Below, in pieces: positions 3,362 through 10,010 of a DNA stretch of 10,034 nucleotides. The stretch spans positions 1-10,034 of the forward strand of contig DZBA01000105.1 in the NCBI GenBank assembly GCA_022729775.1, given 5' to 3'. Within the stretch, counting starts at the first letter, position 1. Every line of letters begins with the position of its first letter. The position numbers and the translations under genes were made by a program. Origin of the DNA: Anaerolinea thermophila. Its GTDB lineage: Bacteria; Chloroflexota; Anaerolineae; Anaerolineales; Villigracilaceae. The notes under the pieces were generated by a model. It was not told where the DNA came from. It made no database searches and worked only from the letters and a program-made list of their open reading frames with translations.

Positions 3362-6100
3362 ATGAGCAAACAGGAATTACCCAAAGCGTACGATTTCAAA
3401 TCCACCGAGCCGCGCATTTATGAGGCGTGGGAAAAAGGCGGATATTTCAAGCCGCATAACGACCCGAACAAGCCGGACTTTGACCCGAACGTCAAGCCGT
3501 TTGTCATTTCCATCCCCCCGCCAAATGTGACGGGCGAGCTGCACATCGGTCACGCGATGTTTGTCTCGATTGAAGATTTGATGATCCGCTATCACCGCAT
3601 GAAGGGCTATTCCACGCTCTGGGTTCCGGGCTCTGACCACGCAGGTATTGCCACGCAACTTCAAGTGGAGAAAATGCTCACAGGCGAAGGCACGTCCCGC
3701 GAGGCGCTGGGGCGCGAAAAATTCCTCGAGCGCACATGGGAATGGAAGCATAAATACGGCGGCATGATTTACAACCAAATCCGCAGACTCGGCGCGTCGT
3801 GCGATTGGGAGCGCGAACGCTTCACATTGGACGAAGGACTCAGCCGCGCAGTGCGCGAGGCTTTCGTGCGACTGTATGAAAAGGGATTGATCTATCGCGG
3901 ACCGCGCCTGATCAACTGGTCGCCGGGACTCAAGACCGCTGTTTCTGACCTCGAAGTGGAATACAGCGAAGAAGAAGCGAAGTTGTATTATTTCAAGTAT
4001 ATGATTGCCGATGACGGTAGGGGCGAGTCTGAGACTCGCCCTTACATACCAGTAGCCACCATCCGCCCCGAAACGATTTTGGGCGATACAGCGGTGGCAG
4101 TGCATCCTGACGATGAACGCTATAAAAAATTCATCGGGCGCAAAGCCATCGTGCCGATTTTGGGACGTGAGATTCCCGTGATTGCGGATGAATATGTGAG
4201 CATGGAGTTTGGCACAGGCGCATTGAAGATCACGCCCGGTCACGACCCGAACGATTACGCCATCGCGCATCGTCACGGACTGCCGATGATTTCCATGCTG
4301 GATAAAGCGGCAAAGGTCAACGAGAACGGCGGAAAATATCAGGGACAGGATCGCTTCGAGGCGCGGAAGAATCTCTGGGCAGATATGAAAGACGCGGGTC
4401 TGGTCATCAAGGAAGAAAAATATGTGACCAAGATTCCGCGTTCACAGCGCGGCGGTGAAATCATCGAGCCGATGATCTCGGAGCAGTGGTTCGTGAAGAT
4501 CGAATCGCTGGGCAAGGCGGGACTCGACGCGGTGAAGAATGGTCGCATTAAGATTGTGCCGGAGCGTTTCGAGAAGGTATATTACAACTGGATGGAAAAC
4601 CTCGATGATTGGTGCATCAGCCGCCAATTGTGGTGGGGACATCGCATCCCCGTGTGGTATTGCCCCGAAGGACATCAGACCGTCACGCGCCAGGACCCGA
4701 CCCAGTGCGCGACCTGCGGCTCGCAAGAAATTCATCAGGATGAAGATGTGTTGGATACGTGGTTCTCTTCGGGGTTGTGGCCCTTCTCCACGCTGGGCTG
4801 GCCCGAAGAAACTCCCGACCTTAAATATTTCTACCCGACTTCGTACATGGAAACGGGCTATGACATTTTGTTCTTTTGGGTGGCGCGGATGATTATGAGC
4901 GGTTTGGAATATACGGACAAAGCGCCGTTCCATACCGTGTACCTGCATGGACTGGTGCGCGATGAGCATGGACATAAAATGTCCAAGACCAAGGGCAACG
5001 TGATTGACCCGCTTATCATTATGAACGACCTCGGCACCGACGCGCTGCGCTTTACGCTGCTGGTGGGTTCCACGCCGGGCAACGATACCAACGTCGGCGT
5101 GAAGAAGGTGGAAGCCAACCGCAACTTTGCCAATAAGATTTGGAATGCGGGAAGGTTTGTGATTAGCGCAATTCAAGGAATTAGTGATCAGGAATCAAGT
5201 ATTAGGAATCAGGAAGAGCCTAATCACCTAATCCCTAATACCTATTCACTTGCGGATTCTTGGATCTGGGCAAAACTGCAACAACTCATCCGCGATGTGG
5301 AGCGGCAGTTCCAAAACTTCCAATATGGTCAGGCTGGGCAGCAGATTTATGATTTTCTTTGGTCTGATTTTGCCGACTGGTATGTGGAAGTGGCGAAGAT
5401 TCAAATTCAGAATTCAGAATTCAGAATTCAGACGGTGGAGACACTGACTCGCGTATTCGATATGTGTTTAAGATTATTGCATCCCTTCACGCCGTTTGTG
5501 ACAGAGGAAGTTTGGGGACATCTTAAAAATGCGACTCAAGAATCGCCGCTTGCCGACCTCGCCAAAGATTGGTCGCCCATGCTCATCACCGCGAAGTTCC
5601 CCGAACCGCGCGAAGCCGAAGGCTGGGAAGAATCCAAGATCGCGGATTTCACTCTGGTACAGGAAATCATCCGCGCGATTCGGAATCTGCGCGCGGAGAA
5701 AAACGTCGCGCCGAGCAAACGCATCGCTGCGAATATTTCCGCGGGCGCAAAAGCGGACTTGCTCAAAGAACAGTCTCAAGTCATCGCATCTCTCGCAGGT
5801 TTGGACTATTCTCTACTCGCTATTCACGAGTCTCTAAAAGACAAGCCCGCCGACTCTGCCGCGCTGGTGGTTGGCTCTGTGGAAATTTACCTGCCGCTGG
5901 CGGGCATGGTGGACCTCGCCGAAGATAAAGCCCGCCTCGAAAAAGACCTCAAGGAAGCCGAGTCGCACATCGAGCGGTTGGAGAAATTGCTCGGCTCGGA
6001 TTTTGCCAACAAAGCGCCCGCCGCTGTGGTCGCCAAAGAGCGCGAGAAGTTGAATGGATATAAAGATACTGCCGAGAAGTTGAAAGCGCAGTTGAAGTAG
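3362..6100 (+). CDS. valS: Valyl-tRNA synthetase
   Basis: This 912-residue class I aminoacyl-tRNA synthetase charges tRNA-Val with valine and hydrolyses mischarged threonine. The signature HIGH is H61-I-G-H64, and the second signature is K539-M-S-K-T543. The CP1 editing domain lies at about 190-350 (VATIRPETILGDTAVAVHP). A zinc-knuckle-like C-P-E-G-H...C-x2-C segment lies near 435-455. TGYDILFFWVARM marks the second half of the Rossmann fold, and CLRLLHPFTPFVTEEVW the anticodon-binding domain. The C-terminal coiled coil (about 840-912) is the ValRS tRNA-binding arm. The ATG has an AAGGAG site at 3351-3356. Expression is controlled by the upstream valine T-box. Oddly, three short repeats are carried in frame: residues 219-228, about 607-629, and 680-690. 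Together they add about 45 residues, which would explain a length somewhat above typical bacterial ValRS. All catalytic motifs are intact, so the enzyme is presumably functional. Confidence 0.98.
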   Translation: MSKQELPKAYDFKSTEPRIYEAWEKGGYFKPHNDPNKPDFDPNVKPFVISIPPPNVTGELHIGHAMFVSIEDLMIRYHRMKGYSTLWVPGSDHAGIATQLQVEKMLTGEGTSREALGREKFLERTWEWKHKYGGMIYNQIRRLGASCDWERERFTLDEGLSRAVREAFVRLYEKGLIYRGPRLINWSPGLKTAVSDLEVEYSEEEAKLYYFKYMIADDGRGESETRPYIPVATIRPETILGDTAVAVHPDDERYKKFIGRKAIVPILGREIPVIADEYVSMEFGTGALKITPGHDPNDYAIAHRHGLPMISMLDKAAKVNENGGKYQGQDRFEARKNLWADMKDAGLVIKEEKYVTKIPRSQRGGEIIEPMISEQWFVKIESLGKAGLDAVKNGRIKIVPERFEKVYYNWMENLDDWCISRQLWWGHRIPVWYCPEGHQTVTRQDPTQCATCGSQEIHQDEDVLDTWFSSGLWPFSTLGWPEETPDLKYFYPTSYMETGYDILFFWVARMIMSGLEYTDKAPFHTVYLHGLVRDEHGHKMSKTKGNVIDPLIIMNDLGTDALRFTLLVGSTPGNDTNVGVKKVEANRNFANKIWNAGRFVISAIQGISDQESSIRNQEEPNHLIPNTYSLADSWIWAKLQQLIRDVERQFQNFQYGQAGQQIYDFLWSDFADWYVEVAKIQIQNSEFRIQTVETLTRVFDMCLRLLHPFTPFVTEEVWGHLKNATQESPLADLAKDWSPMLITAKFPEPREAEGWEESKIADFTLVQEIIRAIRNLRAEKNVAPSKRIAANISAGAKADLLKEQSQVIASLAGLDYSLLAIHESLKDKPADSAALVVGSVEIYLPLAGMVDLAEDKARLEKDLKEAESHIERLEKLLGSDFANKAPAAVVAKEREKLNGYKDTAEKLKAQLK
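4017..4045. repeat. 29-nt palindrome inserted in the ValRS editing domain
   Basis: GTAGGGGCGAGTC (4017-4029) and GACTCGCCCTTAC (4033-4045) form a 13-pair stem (one G-T pair) around TGA. In frame it encodes GRGESETRPY (residues 219-228), between the ...YMIADD strand and the conserved VATIRPET motif. ValRS homologues normally have only a tight turn there. GC-rich hairpins beginning GTAGGGGCG are a style of dispersed intergenic palindrome I associate with such genomes; the copy number here is not checked. Confidence 0.85.
5180..5246. repeat. Inverted heptamer array inside valS
   Basis: Five degenerate heptamers of the type ATYAGGA run from 5180 to 5214. After AGAG, four roughly complementary heptamers of the type NCCTAAT run from 5219 to 5246. 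The two halves can fold into an imperfect hairpin, the best-paired part being ATTAGGA and the flanking AGTGA/TCACT. In frame the array encodes about residues 607-629, a polar, low-complexity linker rich in N, Q, S and E, just before the LADSWIWAKL helix of ValRS. Homologues usually have a much shorter connection here. Confidence 0.85.
5404..5431. repeat. Four perfect AATTCAG tandem repeats inside valS
   Basis: The heptamer AATTCAG occurs four times without mismatch (5404-5410, 5411-5417, 5418-5424, 5425-5431), preceded by a degenerate GATTCAA unit. Because 7 is not a multiple of 3, each unit is read in a different frame, giving IQIQNSEFRIQ (residues 680-690). It lies between the FADWYVEVAK helix and the TRVFDMCLRLLHPF helix of the anticodon-binding domain, where length varies in the family. 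The perfect identity suggests recent origin or slippage. Confidence 0.95.
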
Positions 6101-6105
6101 CGCAT

Positions 6106-6139
6106 GAAAAAAACTCCGAGACAAAATCTCGGAGTTTTT
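6106..6139 (+). terminator. Intrinsic terminator after valS
   Basis: ACTCCGAGA (6113-6121) pairs perfectly with TCTCGGAGT (6127-6135) around CAAAA, followed by a T run to 6139. The A-rich tract 5' of the stem could also make it act in the other direction. It separates valS from the cupin gene. Confidence 0.9.
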
Positions 6140-6190
6140 ATTTCAACGCGCGCGCTAATGAGCTGCAAACCACACGGCGGTTAAACCATT

Positions 6191-6199
6191 TGATATACT
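6191..6199 (+). promoter_or_regulatory. Possible extended -10 promoter of the cupin gene
   Basis: TGATATACT combines the TG-N extension with a TATACT -10 hexamer (6194-6199). The start site would be near 6206, leaving a leader of about 16 nt that still contains the AAGGAG site at 6211. No clear -35 hexamer is present. It lies downstream of the valS terminator, as expected for an independent promoter. Confidence 0.5.
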
Positions 6200-6221
6200 T
6201 GACACAACCAAAGGAGACTCC

Positions 6222-6545
6222 ATGTCCACAGCCGAAAAATCACAAGTATTGACGTTGAACAATATGATCGCCTATCAAGAAGGCGCGGTTGTCAGCCGCC
6301 AGATTACAAAAACCGAAGCGGGCAATGTCACCCTGTTCGCGTTCGACCAGGAGCAGGGGCTGAGCGAACACACCGCGCCATTCGACGCGCTGGTTCACAT
6401 CCTCGATGGCGAAGCGCAGGTGATCATCTCCGGGCGGGCGTTCGACCTGAAAGCCGGCGACGCAATTATCATGCCAGCGGATGAACCGCACGCGCTCAAA
6501 GCCACCCAAAAATTCAAGATGCTGCTGACCATGATCCGCGCCTGA
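6222..6545 (+). CDS. Small cupin-domain protein
   Basis: This is a 107-residue single-domain cupin (cupin_2 type), a compact beta-barrel likely to be cytoplasmic. Cupin motif 1 is represented by G46-LSE-H50 through G63 and motif 2 by G79-D-A-I-I-M-P85-x4-H90. H50 and H90 could bind a metal, but the second histidine and the glutamate of the classical motif 1 (HxH...E) are replaced (H50-T-A52), so metal binding may be incomplete or absent. Proteins of this size and pattern occur widely as uncharacterised stand-alone cupins. The ATG is preceded by AAGGAG at 6211-6216 with good spacing. The gene is flanked by the valS terminator and its own putative promoter; no terminator separates it from the sensor kinase 73 nt downstream. 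The fold is clear; the function is unknown. Confidence 0.9.
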   Translation: MSTAEKSQVLTLNNMIAYQEGAVVSRQITKTEAGNVTLFAFDQEQGLSEHTAPFDALVHILDGEAQVIISGRAFDLKAGDAIIMPADEPHALKATQKFKMLLTMIRA

Positions 6546-6610
6546 TGTTTGCCAGCATGACATTTCCATTTCTCTTTGTAAATTGCCGATTCCAATTTAG
6601 AATTTTGCCT

Positions 6611-6616
6611 TATAAT
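6611..6616 (+). promoter_or_regulatory. Possible -10 box overlapping the sensor kinase start region
   Basis: A perfect TATAAT lies 2 nt before the first in-frame ATG (6619). A transcript from it would begin near 6622-6624, so the first usable starts would be the ATGs at 6628, 6634 or 6637, with a nearly absent leader. No good -35 at 16-18 bp is seen, and no strong ribosome binding site precedes any of these ATGs. Confidence 0.45.
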
Positions 6617-6618
6617 TC

Positions 6619-9600
6619 ATGTTTGGAATGACAATGATGTCCCATCTGCCCCCCACGAAAAGAAAAACAATTGCTGTGCTTGGCGCGCAGTTAAGCCGCG
6701 TTTGGGGCGCGGAGTTTATGGCGGGCGTGATGGAATCAGCCAAAGTCCATGACGTAAACGTCGTCTACTTTGTAGGCGGAAAACCCATCCCCATTGCCGC
6801 GCCAGATTTGGGCGGGCGTTCCTACGGGCTGTACGACATCATCAAACCCGGACAATTCGATGGCATTTTGCTTGCCGCCGACATCGGTCACACCTCCCCC
6901 GAAGATGTAAAAAGTTTTTGCAAAATATTCGCGCCCACGCCTATTGCGTCCTTCGCAGTTCAGGCGCAGGGCGTTTCTTCATTTATTGCCGACAACGACG
7001 GCGGAATGCGCGCTGTCATCCGCCACTTGATCGAAGAGCATGGCTACAAACGCATCGCCTTCATCCGCGGCAGGCAGGGACAAGTCGAATCAGAGATTCG
7101 CTTCAACGCATATAAAGCCGAGCTGCAATCGCACGGCATCCGCTACGAAGAGCATCTTGTCGTCGAAGGCGACTTCACCTCCGAAAGCGGACGCGCCGCC
7201 GTGCGCGAGTTATTGGATACGCGCGGAATGCGCGTGCAGGCAATTGTCGCATCCAACGACCGCATGGCAATTGGCGCAATGGAAGCCTTGCAGCAGCGCG
7301 GCATACAAGTCCCCGAAGGAATCGCGCTCACCGGCTTCGACGACATCAGCGAATCACAATCCATCGGCGTGCCGTTGACAACGGTGCATCAATCCTTTTA
7401 CGACATGGGCAGGTTGTCTTTTGAGGCGCTGATCAAGAGACTGGACGGCGAGAACGTCAACGAAATCAACATCCTGCCGGCGCACCTGATCGTGCGCTGG
7501 TCTTGCGGCTGCCTTCCCGAAACGGTTAGAAAAGCGGAAGTGCTGCCCAAAGAAGTGGCGCACACCGGCAGATTGGAAAATAAACGCGATGCGGCAATCC
7601 GCGCATTGTTTGGCGCGGCTGGCATTCCAGAAAATGACCCGCGCAAAGAACAATACACCGATGTCTTTGGGCGCGCATGGGATACCTTCCTTATATGCTT
7701 AAACCAACCCGATAGAAGCGACACCTTCCTTAAGATGGTGCAAGCCATGGTGGAAGTATTGCAGCACAACGGGTATGAACCCGCCACCTGGCACAACGTC
7801 ATCTCCATGCTGCGCAAGTATTCGCTGGGCGGCATATCAAGCAACACGCTCATCTTACGCGCGGAGAATCTCTTCCAGCAGGCGCGTATGTTGGTGGGAG
7901 AGTTATCGCAGCGCGCGCAGGCATTCCACCGAATGCAGCTCGAACAGCAGGAAGAAGCGCTCGGCAATTTTGGTTTCTCCATGGCGCCCGCCATGACCTT
8001 CGATGAAATCGGCGACGCCATTTCAAAGCACTTCCCATTGCTGGGGCTGGATCGTTGGTATGTGATGTTCTACAGCGATGTCAGCGCGCCCGGCTCAATC
8101 TCCTCCCCCACGCCGGACAGTTACCGCCTGCTTTTGCAATACGATGACCGCAAATTCGAAATGCCGGAGGAAAAATCCGCGCTTGCCACCGGGCGACTCG
8201 TCCCGCGCGGAAAAACCCCGGAAGACCATCGCTACACCGCGCTCGTGATGCCGTTATCGCTGGCAAGCAACCGCTTTGGATTCATGTGGGTCGAATTGGG
8301 TCCAACCGATTGGGAAGTATACGTGCGATTGCGCCACCTGCTTTCCAGCGCGCTCCTGCGGACAATGCTTGTGCAGCAGCGCGAACAGGCTCAAAAAGAA
8401 GTGGAGCGCCTGTTAAGTGAAGCGCGTGAACGCGCTGTCGAACTTGCGCGCGCGCGCGACGCAGCCGAAAAAGCCGCCGAGCAAAACGCAAAATTATTCG
8501 AAGCGGAACAGGCGCGCCGTCATGCGGTGGAAGGGCTGGCGCGTTCCTCGCGTCATCTTTCCTCTTTGATGACGGTGGATAAACTCCCCGAACAAATTCT
8601 CGAACAATTACAACAGGTACTTCCCTATGACGCGGGCGTCCTCTTAACAGAAGATGTGAACGGCGAACCGCAAATCCGCTCGCATCGCGGTTTCCCTGAA
8701 GGCGCGGATGTTTCCGATTTTCAGGTCAATATCAACAACAAGAGTTTTTATTCCACCGTTGCGCGAAAAGGCGAGATACTCCTCGTCAGCGACATCAACG
8801 GCGTGGAGGGTTGGTCACAGCCGGAATGGATGCCGCGCAACCGCGCATGGATGGGCGTGCCTTTATATTCCAAAGACAACGTCATCGGTTTGCTGGCATT
8901 GAGCCGCGCAAAGAATTCCTTCACCGAAGATGACAGCCTGCTGGCGACAACCTTTGCAATGCAGGCAACTGTCGCACTGGAAAATGCGCGCCTGTATAAC
9001 GATGTGATGGGCATGAGCCAGATGATGGAACGCATGGTCTCGCAGCGCGTGGAGGAATTGAATAACGCCTACAACACGCTCGCGCAGCACGACAGAAACA
9101 AATCCGCGTTCATTCAAGTTGCCGCGCATGAGCTGCGCACGCCGCTGACGGTCATCAAAGGCTATCTTGGGATGCTGCAAAGCGCGCCCGCCATCAAAGA
9201 TAATGTAATGCTCTCACAGGCAATCGAGGGCGTTCTGCAAGGGACAACCCGCCTGCATCAAATCGTCAACAGTATGCTGGATGTCGCCCGCCTCGAAAGC
9301 CAGGTGGTTAACACGCACATCGAGCCTGTCAGTTTGAGTTTGATCGTGCGCCTGATTCACAAGGATTACGTCAAAGACCTCGAAACGCGCAAACTAAACT
9401 TCATCATTGACGACGGCGTGAAGGACATCCCGTTTATTTTAGCCGACCCGGAACTGTTCAAAAAAGCGCTGGATCATGTGATTGTCAACGCGATTAAATT
9501 CACTCCCGACGGCGGGACGATTACCCTTTCCGCTTTGGTGGTGGATGATGCGCGCATGGGCAAATGCGCGGAGGTTCGCGTCAAAGACACCGGCATCGGC

Positions 9601-9834
9601 ATTGACGCGGAACATCACAAGATTATCTTCGAGAAGTTATATCAACTGGGCAAAGTCGAGTTACATTCCTCCAGCCGCACCAATTACAAGGGCGGCGGCG
9701 CGGGGTTGGGCTTGGCAATCGCGCTGGGCATCATCAAGGCGCTGCAAGGCACCATTTGGGTGGAAAGCGCCGGGCATGATGAAGTGAATTTCCCCGGCAG
9801 CACGTTCTTCATCCGCCTGCCGCTATCGAAATAG
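6619..9834 (+). CDS. Soluble LacI-type sensor domain / GAF / histidine kinase
   Basis: This is a 1071-residue sensor kinase with no signal peptide or membrane segment. Residues about 14-298 form a LacI-family (PBP1-like) ligand-binding domain, shown by DNDGGMRAVIRHL, HGYKRIAFIRG, ASNDRMAIGAMEAL and GIALTGFDDI, but with no helix-turn-helix. A helical linker (300-450), a divergent GAF-like region (450-580) and a charged coiled coil (583-645) follow. A clearer GAF domain covers 650-792 (VGVPLYSKD-like segment, TFAMQATVALENARLY). The kinase core has the H box FIQVAAHELRTPL with phospho-acceptor H837, N box N957, G1 box D990-T-G-I-G994, and G2 box G1025-GGAGLGL. It should autophosphorylate in response to a cytoplasmic ligand, possibly a sugar or nucleotide. 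No response regulator is in the window. Starts at 6628, 6634 or 6637 are alternatives: a TATAAT at 6611 argues for a later one. Confidence 0.93.
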   Translation: MFGMTMMSHLPPTKRKTIAVLGAQLSRVWGAEFMAGVMESAKVHDVNVVYFVGGKPIPIAAPDLGGRSYGLYDIIKPGQFDGILLAADIGHTSPEDVKSFCKIFAPTPIASFAVQAQGVSSFIADNDGGMRAVIRHLIEEHGYKRIAFIRGRQGQVESEIRFNAYKAELQSHGIRYEEHLVVEGDFTSESGRAAVRELLDTRGMRVQAIVASNDRMAIGAMEALQQRGIQVPEGIALTGFDDISESQSIGVPLTTVHQSFYDMGRLSFEALIKRLDGENVNEINILPAHLIVRWSCGCLPETVRKAEVLPKEVAHTGRLENKRDAAIRALFGAAGIPENDPRKEQYTDVFGRAWDTFLICLNQPDRSDTFLKMVQAMVEVLQHNGYEPATWHNVISMLRKYSLGGISSNTLILRAENLFQQARMLVGELSQRAQAFHRMQLEQQEEALGNFGFSMAPAMTFDEIGDAISKHFPLLGLDRWYVMFYSDVSAPGSISSPTPDSYRLLLQYDDRKFEMPEEKSALATGRLVPRGKTPEDHRYTALVMPLSLASNRFGFMWVELGPTDWEVYVRLRHLLSSALLRTMLVQQREQAQKEVERLLSEARERAVELARARDAAEKAAEQNAKLFEAEQARRHAVEGLARSSRHLSSLMTVDKLPEQILEQLQQVLPYDAGVLLTEDVNGEPQIRSHRGFPEGADVSDFQVNINNKSFYSTVARKGEILLVSDINGVEGWSQPEWMPRNRAWMGVPLYSKDNVIGLLALSRAKNSFTEDDSLLATTFAMQATVALENARLYNDVMGMSQMMERMVSQRVEELNNAYNTLAQHDRNKSAFIQVAAHELRTPLTVIKGYLGMLQSAPAIKDNVMLSQAIEGVLQGTTRLHQIVNSMLDVARLESQVVNTHIEPVSLSLIVRLIHKDYVKDLETRKLNFIIDDGVKDIPFILADPELFKKALDHVIVNAIKFTPDGGTITLSALVVDDARMGKCAEVRVKDTGIGIDAEHHKIIFEKLYQLGKVELHSSSRTNYKGGGAGLGLAIALGIIKALQGTIWVESAGHDEVNFPGSTFFIRLPLSK

Positions 9835-9835
9835 T

Positions 9836-9868
9836 AAAAAAAGAGCCGCGCGATGCGGCTCTTTTTTT
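9836..9868 (+). terminator. Strong intrinsic terminator after the sensor kinase
   Basis: GAGCCGC (9843-9849) pairs with GCGGCTC (9855-9861) around GCGAT. Seven T residues follow, and A residues precede the stem, allowing extension of the stem or action in both directions. It begins immediately after the stop codon, so the kinase ends its transcript and is not cotranscribed with a downstream regulator. Confidence 0.93.
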
Positions 9869-9905
9869 ATTGACTACTTATAACTACCCAGCCTGCTCAT
9901 TCTGA

Positions 9906-9975
9906 CTTGTCATCGAGAAATCTTTTCCCGACAAAATCAAGATTTCTCCTCGCTGGCGCTCGTCGAAACAACAAG
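9906..9975. repeat. Palindromic dispersed-repeat-like element
   Basis: GAGAAATCTT (9915-9924) and AAGATTTCTC (9939-9948) are perfect 10-bp inverted repeats. Outside them lie CTTGT (9906-9910) and ACAAG (9971-9975), and the right half carries CTCGCTGGCGCTCG. Combinations of GAGAAATCTT with CGAGCGNNNGCGAGG blocks are typical of short dispersed intergenic palindromes in many environmental bacteria. The stretch 9869-10034 has no credible gene; this element and the next are what it holds. Confidence 0.65.
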
Positions 9976-10010
9976 CCCCTAAGAGAGCGTTTCTTAAGTC
10001 TTTTTTGTAC

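Noticed and set aside
3377..4276. Long minus-strand reading frame of 299 codons opposite valS
   Set aside because: It lies wholly antisense to conserved ValRS catalytic and editing motifs, has no ribosome binding site, and its translation resembles no family. It is a by-product of the codon bias of valS.
4442..5176. Minus-strand reading frame of 244 codons opposite valS
   Set aside because: Same reasoning: antisense to the ValRS KMSKT region, with no family resemblance and no start signals.
5404..5431. CRISPR-like or restriction-associated array from repeated GAATTC
   Set aside because: Units are 7 nt with no spacers and lie inside valS; the EcoRI sites are a by-product of the AATTCAG period.
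6619..6700. DNA-binding helix-turn-helix at the N terminus of the LacI-like protein
   Set aside because: Only about 14 residues precede the first sensor strand (TIAVLGAQL), too few for the LacI DNA-binding domain.
7398..8021. Minus-strand reading frame of 207 codons opposite the sensor kinase
   Set aside because: It is antisense to the LacI-type/linker region, has no recognisable domain, and composition typical of a shadow frame.
8447..8459. Alternating GC tract as a Z-DNA or slippage site
   Set aside because: Short, inside a coiled-coil coding region rich in Ala and Arg codons, in a genome where GCGC runs are common throughout.
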